From an uncultured Christensenellaceae bacterium (GTDB taxonomy: Bacteria; Bacillota; Clostridia; Christensenellales; Borkfalkiaceae): DNA of 64,000 nt. Made by a program: the position numbers and the translations under genes. Positions 59,121 to 64,000 of the stretch are shown one piece after another. Each line of letters begins with the position of its first letter. Position 1 is the first letter of the stretch. The notes beneath the pieces were generated by a model. The model was not told the DNA's origin. It was given only the letters and a program-made list of their open reading frames with translations, and searched no databases. The DNA is taken from positions 1-64,000 of the forward strand of contig CAJUIR010000003.1 in assembly GCA_910586655.1 (NCBI GenBank), given 5' to 3'.

Positions 59121-61961
59121 ATGACGAAACTGAAAAAGACAATTATCACCGCCTGCGCGGCGGTTTCCGTTTTTGCGGCGGGCGCCGCGTGCGTTCTTTT
59201 GCCGGAAGGGCGCGGCGCCGACGCGGCGACTACGGATACGGTTTCCGCTTCTGCCGAGGCGAGTTACTGGAAACAAGTCCCTCATATCAGCGGTTGGACG
59301 TGGGGGAATTTCAGCGCGTCGGAAAATCTGTTTACGGCGGTTCCCGCCGATTATTACATCGGGTATGACATCGAATTTGTATTTCGTAGCGAAGGCGGTT
59401 CTTCCAATCTGTTAACCGTCTATGCCAAAGCGGACGCTGCGGGTAACTTGGCGTATCATACGAAGGATCCCGAATACGGTACGCCCATTCCGCTTACGGG
59501 CGCAAATCTTGAAAAATATCTGAACGATACGCTCGGGAAATGGGACGTCGGGAATTACACGATGACGGTATCCGTCGATGCGATCGACAGTTATCCCGCT
59601 TTTCAGTCAAGCGTTTCTTTTGCGGTGCAAAAGGCGAAAAACTACTGGACGGAAACGCCTCATATCGAAAGTTGGTATGTGGGCGAATGGCTGAGCGCGT
59701 CGGACTTTCCGCCCCCCGCGGGCAAAGCCGCTTACGGCAAAGTCGAGTTTAAAGTTTACGGCAGTAAGGCGGACGCGGACGACAGCGACGAAATCGATTA
59801 CGATTCCGTTTATTATACGGGTACGTCCGATCCCGACGAGATCCCCGACAACCGTTTGAATCAAGCCCAGGCGGGACGTTACTTTTTGGTCGCCTCGGTT
59901 TCGGACAGCGAGAATTACGAAGCATTGAGCGCGGTTGTTCCCTTCCGCGTGTTTACTTCGGAAGCGACGCTTGCGGAATTGGAGGAGAAGAAGGCGGCTG
60001 CGCTTGACGAGGCGGAGAAATTCGCGGCGGAGTACAGCGTGAATACCTCACTCGGAGAAATCAAAGCCGCGATGAACAGAATCACCAACGCGACCTCCGT
60101 TTCGGGCGTTCGCGTCGGGCTGAACGCAACCAAGGTCGCGATTTACAGGGTGCACGCGAAAAACAGGATCACAGAGTATGCGGAAGAGTTGAACGCGGAT
60201 ATTTCCATCGACGACCCTTCGCTCTCGGTGGAAATAGAGTCGATCAACAACGCGCCGGATCTTGCGACGATCGACGTGAACCTCGATTCCGCGCTTGAAA
60301 AAATTTACGGAAAAGGCGTGGAGAACGCAAGAAAGGCGGCAACCGAAGAACTGCTTGCTTATGCGGCACAATTCGGCGTCGAGGCACACGATTCGTTTGC
60401 GGATGCGTCCACGTTCGAAGAAGTCGCCGAACGGCTTGCAAAGTGGAAACGGGAAATTTCCGAAAACGCATTCCAGAACAATGCGGGAGCCGATCTTAAA
60501 GCATACAAAGCCGCCGCGCGGGAATCGATCATAAAGTATGCCGAATACGTCGGTATCGAAGTGGATCTGGGGGCGAGCGACACGCAGATCAATCTGAAAC
60601 TGACGGAAATCGAACTTGCCGCAACGCGCGAGGAAGTAGACGTGATTTACGCGGATGCGATGAAATACATTTCCGCCGAACTCACTGCGGTAAAAGCCAA
60701 TTTACTCATCTCTCTGAGAGAGATCTCGGAATATTACTGCGACAAATACCCTCTCGGACGCGACGCGGTTTCTCAGATTTTGTCGCCCGAATTGCAAGGT
60801 CCCGCAAGAGATGAGATTTACGACGCGCCCACGATGGTTTCGGCGCGAACGGCATTTGACGCAAACGAAGAAAAAATCAAAATCGCGGTCCTTCCTTTTG
60901 CGAAAGAAAAAGCGAAAGAAGATTTAAAACGCGCGGCGGAAGAAGCGGCGATCCCCGGGTTCAGCGCCGAAGTGCAGGAATATCAGCAACGGATCGACGG
61001 AGCGAACTCCGTAGACGAGGTGGAAGAAATTCTCGACGCGGCTTTGTTCGGAATCGGAAATACGCTCTTTTCGGCGCGTATGCGCATGATGCGCGAGTTC
61101 GAAGCCTTTGCGAAAGAATATTTTGCGGAATACAACTGGAATGCGTTGATGGAAGCGCTCGAAGACGGGAAAGAACAGATCTACAACGCCACCGCCATAG
61201 CGGACATTTACAAGGCGGGCGACACGGCGAAAGTTTCTTTTGTCCGCGCGTACACCGTTTCCCGTCTCGATTACTACGGCGAAATTTATAAAATGTATAA
61301 TATTGCAGATCTCATCCGCGCGCGGAAAGCGGAGTGCCAAGGCGTTACGACGATCTCCCGTTTGAACGGAATTCTTGCCAATGCCGAAGAGACCATTTGC
61401 TATACCGCAAAACGCGTCATTCCCGATTTATTCGAAACGGAGTCGGGGCACTATTCCAAGTTCGATACGTCGGCGGCGGAAGCGGCGGTTTCCAAAGCGG
61501 AGACCATTGAAGAAGTGCACGCCGCGTTTATCGCGGAAATTGCGCGGTTGAACGTATTGAAAGATGCCGTAGGCGTTGCAAGAAGCATGCTCGAACTGTA
61601 TGCGGAAAGTTACGGACTGAGTATCAATTCGGAACCCGTTTTAAAAGCAATCGATATTTTATATGGCGCTGCGTCGCCCGACGATTTAACCGAATTACTG
61701 ATTACGGCAAAGGCGGAAATAGACGCAGTCGCAGGCGCGGAGCAAAACCGTGTAAATTCCGTGAATGCGGCGCTCATCGCATGCACGGCGGTCTTTGCCG
61801 TTTCGGCGGCGGGACTTGCAGTGTTGCTCGTCATCATGAAAAAGAAAAAGACCGCAAGAAATGACGCCGTTCAAACAGATGCCGAAGTGACCGCGACGGA
61901 AACGCCCGATCCGCAGGTTGCGGAAAAGGAAGAAGATAAAACGGAAACGGAAACAAAATAA
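59121..61961 (+). CDS. Large surface protein: signal peptide, two Ig-like repeats, helical repeats, C-terminal anchor
   Basis: 946 residues from ATG 59121 (GGGAGAA upstream). A signal peptide (about 1-35, KLKKTIITACAAVSVF, ending near AAGAACVLLP) is followed by two Ig-like repeats of about 110 residues opening SYWKQVPHISGWTWG and NYWTETPHIESWYVG. From about 290 to 860 come many helical units of 50-60 residues, each Ala/Glu-rich with a YAxxxG-type turn and an ASxxEV-like start. A membrane helix (about 875-900) and a KKKK charged cytoplasmic tail end it. It is predicted to project from the cell. No catalytic motif. FIVAR-like or stalk function is a guess. Confidence 0.75.
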   Translation: MTKLKKTIITACAAVSVFAAGAACVLLPEGRGADAATTDTVSASAEASYWKQVPHISGWTWGNFSASENLFTAVPADYYIGYDIEFVFRSEGGSSNLLTVYAKADAAGNLAYHTKDPEYGTPIPLTGANLEKYLNDTLGKWDVGNYTMTVSVDAIDSYPAFQSSVSFAVQKAKNYWTETPHIESWYVGEWLSASDFPPPAGKAAYGKVEFKVYGSKADADDSDEIDYDSVYYTGTSDPDEIPDNRLNQAQAGRYFLVASVSDSENYEALSAVVPFRVFTSEATLAELEEKKAAALDEAEKFAAEYSVNTSLGEIKAAMNRITNATSVSGVRVGLNATKVAIYRVHAKNRITEYAEELNADISIDDPSLSVEIESINNAPDLATIDVNLDSALEKIYGKGVENARKAATEELLAYAAQFGVEAHDSFADASTFEEVAERLAKWKREISENAFQNNAGADLKAYKAAARESIIKYAEYVGIEVDLGASDTQINLKLTEIELAATREEVDVIYADAMKYISAELTAVKANLLISLREISEYYCDKYPLGRDAVSQILSPELQGPARDEIYDAPTMVSARTAFDANEEKIKIAVLPFAKEKAKEDLKRAAEEAAIPGFSAEVQEYQQRIDGANSVDEVEEILDAALFGIGNTLFSARMRMMREFEAFAKEYFAEYNWNALMEALEDGKEQIYNATAIADIYKAGDTAKVSFVRAYTVSRLDYYGEIYKMYNIADLIRARKAECQGVTTISRLNGILANAEETICYTAKRVIPDLFETESGHYSKFDTSAAEAAVSKAETIEEVHAAFIAEIARLNVLKDAVGVARSMLELYAESYGLSINSEPVLKAIDILYGAASPDDLTELLITAKAEIDAVAGAEQNRVNSVNAALIACTAVFAVSAAGLAVLLVIMKKKKTARNDAVQTDAEVTATETPDPQVAEKEEDKTETETK

Positions 61962-61980
61962 CGACCGTAAACGAACGGAA

Positions 61981-62011
61981 GCCGCGTAAACAGACGCGGC
62001 TTTTGTTTTTT
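61981..62011 (+). terminator. Terminator after the surface protein
   Basis: GCCGCGT-AAACAG-ACGCGGC followed by TTTTGTTTTTT. Confidence 0.9.
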
Positions 62012-62023
62012 CCGAAAGAGCGT

Positions 62024-62052
62024 TTGAAAAAGGGGAAAAAGTGTGATATAAT
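62024..62052 (+). promoter_or_regulatory. Promoter of lon
   Basis: TTGAAA (62024-62029), 17 bp, TATAAT (62047-62052). No CIRCE or CtsR-type heat-shock operator is seen nearby. Confidence 0.7.
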
Positions 62053-62069
62053 AGGAACAGGAGTATATC

Positions 62070-64000
62070 ATGGACAAACCTACGAAAATTTTATCCGTAA
62101 TTCCCATGCGCGCCCAAGTGGTGTTTCCGGATACCGCCGTTGCTTTTGACGCGGGTCGCGGGATGTCGCTCGCCGCAATCGAAGCGGCGGACGCCAACGG
62201 AAAACTCGTCTTTATCACCAAACAGACGGACGCTTCGCAGGAGACGCCCCGCGGCGGCGATCTGTTTGCCGTGGGAACGGTTGCGCAGATCCGTCAGACG
62301 ACCCGTCTCCCGGGCGATCGCTTCCGTGTGTACGTGCAGGGATTATACCGAGCCGTTGCGCGGGATTTCAAAACGGAAAAAGGATATATCAAAGCGGCCG
62401 TGGAAGAACTTATATCCGTTCACGGCGATTTCAATCTCGAAGAGGCGGCGTTCCGTACCGCCAAGGATTTGGTGAGCGACATCGTGCAGGCGGACGGTAA
62501 AATCGCCAAAGAACTGGAAAACGCTTTGACGGGTATCACCGATTACGACGCATATATTAACGTGTGTTCTCACTTCCTGCGATTGAAAGACGACGTAAAA
62601 CAGAAATTGCTGGAAGAAAACCGCGTTTCTGCCAGACTCAAACTGTTCGAACAATGTTTGAACGACGAACTGGAAATTACGCGTTTGGAGCGAAAAATCG
62701 CGCAGAGCGTGCGAAAGAATATCGACAAATCGCAGAAGGAATATTTCTTGCGCGAACAACTCAAAGCCATTCATGCCGAATTGGGCGACGACGTGGAGGA
62801 AAGCGTCAAACTGCGCGAGAAACTGCTTTCCAAAGGATTGCCCCAAGCGGTGCAGGAGAAAGCGGAGCAGGAACTTGTGCGGATGGACAAGACCCAGACC
62901 ACATCTCCCGAATATACCGTCATTCGGAATTATCTCGATTGGATCGTGGATCTGCCCTGGCGCGACCGAACCGAGGATACCGAAAAACTTTCCGACGTGG
63001 AGGCGGTGCTCAACGCCGACCATTACGGTCTGGAAAAAATCAAAGAGCGCGTGGTGGAATATCTTGCCGTGCTCAAACTGACGGGAACGCTGAAAGCGCC
63101 CATTTTGTGTTTGGTCGGACCTCCCGGGGTGGGAAAAACCAGCGTTGCAAAGTCCATTGCGCGCGCACTGGGCAGAAAATTCGTCCGCATGAGTTTGGGA
63201 GGGGTAAAAGACGAAGCGGAAATCCGCGGACACCGCCGCACTTATATCGGCGCGATGCCCGGCCGCATCGTCTACGAAATGAAGAATGCGGGCGCGATAA
63301 ATCCAGTATTCCTGTTGGACGAAGTGGATAAAATTTCTTCGGATCTGCGCGGAGATCCCTCGAGCGCGCTTTTGGAAGTGTTGGACCCCGAACAGAATTC
63401 TACGTTCCGCGACAGATATCTCGAAGTGGAGTACGACCTTTCGAAGGTCATGTTTATTGCAACCGCAAACTCTCTCGATACCATTCCCACGCCGCTACGC
63501 GACAGAATGGAGATCATCGAACTTTCGGGTTATACGCCGCAGGAGAAAGAGGAAATCGCAAAGCGGTATCTCGTGCCCAAAAAGCGCACGGAGAACGGGT
63601 TAACGGAAGAAAACCTGAAAATAACCGACGGCGCGCTCGGCGCGCTGATCGACGGCTATACCATGGAAGCGGGAGTGCGTACTCTGGAACGCACGATCGG
63701 AACCGTGTGCAGAAAAGCCGCCGTCCGTATTGCAAAGGGCGAAGAAACTTCCATCGTCGTTAAGAAAAACGAACTGGAAAGTTTTCTCGGTGCGAAACGG
63801 TTTTTACGCGAGAACGAACTGCTCGAAGGCGACGAAGTGGGCGCGGCGACGGGGCTTGCCTGGACGGCAGTCGGCGGAACGACGCTCACCATTGAAGTTT
63901 CGGCAATGCAAGGCAAAGGCGAAATTCTGCTTACGGGCAAACTCGGCGACGTGATGAAGGAATCGGCGCACGCCGCGATCAGTTACCTGCGCGCGCATGC
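62070..64000 (+). CDS. lon: ATP-dependent protease Lon, N-terminal part
   Basis: 643 codons lie in the window; the frame continues past the right edge. Cytoplasmic AAA+ protease that degrades damaged and regulatory proteins. The N-terminal substrate domain (about 1-200, starting KILSVIPMRAQVVFPDT) and coiled region precede the ATPase: DLPWRDRTED, Walker A GPPGVGKTSVAK, RGHRRTYIGAMPGRI, Walker B NPVFLLDEVDK and ATANSLDTIP. The start of the protease domain is reached (GLAWTAVGGTTLTIE, then the GEILLTGKLGDVMKES region), but the catalytic Ser-Lys pair is beyond the edge. CAGGAG precedes ATG 62070. Confidence 0.96.
   Translation, partial: MDKPTKILSVIPMRAQVVFPDTAVAFDAGRGMSLAAIEAADANGKLVFITKQTDASQETPRGGDLFAVGTVAQIRQTTRLPGDRFRVYVQGLYRAVARDFKTEKGYIKAAVEELISVHGDFNLEEAAFRTAKDLVSDIVQADGKIAKELENALTGITDYDAYINVCSHFLRLKDDVKQKLLEENRVSARLKLFEQCLNDELEITRLERKIAQSVRKNIDKSQKEYFLREQLKAIHAELGDDVEESVKLREKLLSKGLPQAVQEKAEQELVRMDKTQTTSPEYTVIRNYLDWIVDLPWRDRTEDTEKLSDVEAVLNADHYGLEKIKERVVEYLAVLKLTGTLKAPILCLVGPPGVGKTSVAKSIARALGRKFVRMSLGGVKDEAEIRGHRRTYIGAMPGRIVYEMKNAGAINPVFLLDEVDKISSDLRGDPSSALLEVLDPEQNSTFRDRYLEVEYDLSKVMFIATANSLDTIPTPLRDRMEIIELSGYTPQEKEEIAKRYLVPKKRTENGLTEENLKITDGALGALIDGYTMEAGVRTLERTIGTVCRKAAVRIAKGEETSIVVKKNELESFLGAKRFLRENELLEGDEVGAATGLAWTAVGGTTLTIEVSAMQGKGEILLTGKLGDVMKESAHAAISYLRAH

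Noticed and set aside
1..64000. CRISPR arrays, rRNA genes and complete insertion sequences
   Set aside because: No regularly spaced repeats, no rRNA motifs and no transposase with terminal repeats were found in the window.

Overview
The window looks like a chromosomal segment of an endospore-forming Bacillota bacterium of the class Clostridia. The evidence is a spoIIE gene, a three-gene gerA-type germinant receptor operon, candidate Spo0A boxes (TGTCGAA/TTCGACA) and strong SigA-type promoters. Base composition is mid-GC by eye. The gene styles (DUF11 fragment, DUF5685 next to a J-like protein, a YqhQ-PrmC fusion) suggest a Christensenellales/Borkfalkiaceae-like lineage, but that placement is inference from memory of families, not from a search.

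Layout. 1-2 kb: edge of an unknown gene, a double-HTH XRE regulator, a structured intergenic element, a frameshifted DUF11-like gene and tRNA-Ser(GCT). 2-10 kb: pyrophosphatase, spoIIE, a strongly promoted about 420-nt transcript carrying two tiny ORFs, gerAA-gerAB-gerAC and a membrane protein. 10-18.4 kb: tRNA-Leu(TAA), an AbiH-type defence gene, a MarR regulator with a 1083-residue fusion of lysoplasmalogenase, iron alcohol dehydrogenase and class 3 aldehyde dehydrogenase, and a UvrD-like helicase with built-in zinc ribbon and DnaQ-type exonuclease. 18.4-23.95 kb is an accessory region: a truncated response regulator, a dead integrase, a single-chain MmeI-type restriction-modification enzyme, an intact tyrosine integrase and tRNA-Gln(CTG).

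24-36.7 kb returns to core genes: comEC-holA, cdaA with a 34-codon relic of cdaR, a DUF1015 gene and aspartokinase, an SDR/EFR1-ferredoxin pair, an iscS-iscU-iscR operon and rpsF-ssb-rpsR. 36.8-47.3 kb: a large repeat protein, rmuC, cca divergent from a PAS-PP2C phosphatase, then a leftward cluster of a dehydrogenase, cardiolipin synthase, HAD and YfcE phosphatases. 47.4-64 kb, mostly rightward: rpmE, yqhQ-prmC fusion, prfA, an aminotransferase, a P-loop protein, thrC, a small gene behind candidate Spo0A boxes, trpS, DUF5685/J-like/membrane genes, rlmD, a large cell-wall-type surface protein, and the N-terminal part of Lon running off the right edge.

The most interesting item is the fusion at 12096-15347. 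Its membrane domain belongs to the family that splits lysoplasmalogens into a glycerophospholipid and a fatty aldehyde. Its two soluble domains belong to families that reduce or oxidise such aldehydes. One polypeptide could therefore release and dispose of the aldehyde with local NAD(H) recycling, under an adjacent MarR regulator. Other unusual points are the tandem tiny ORFs in the 5.1-5.5 kb transcript, divergent promoters sharing one self-complementary -35 hexamer at 41944-41949, several genes with almost no 5' leader, and the cdaR stub.
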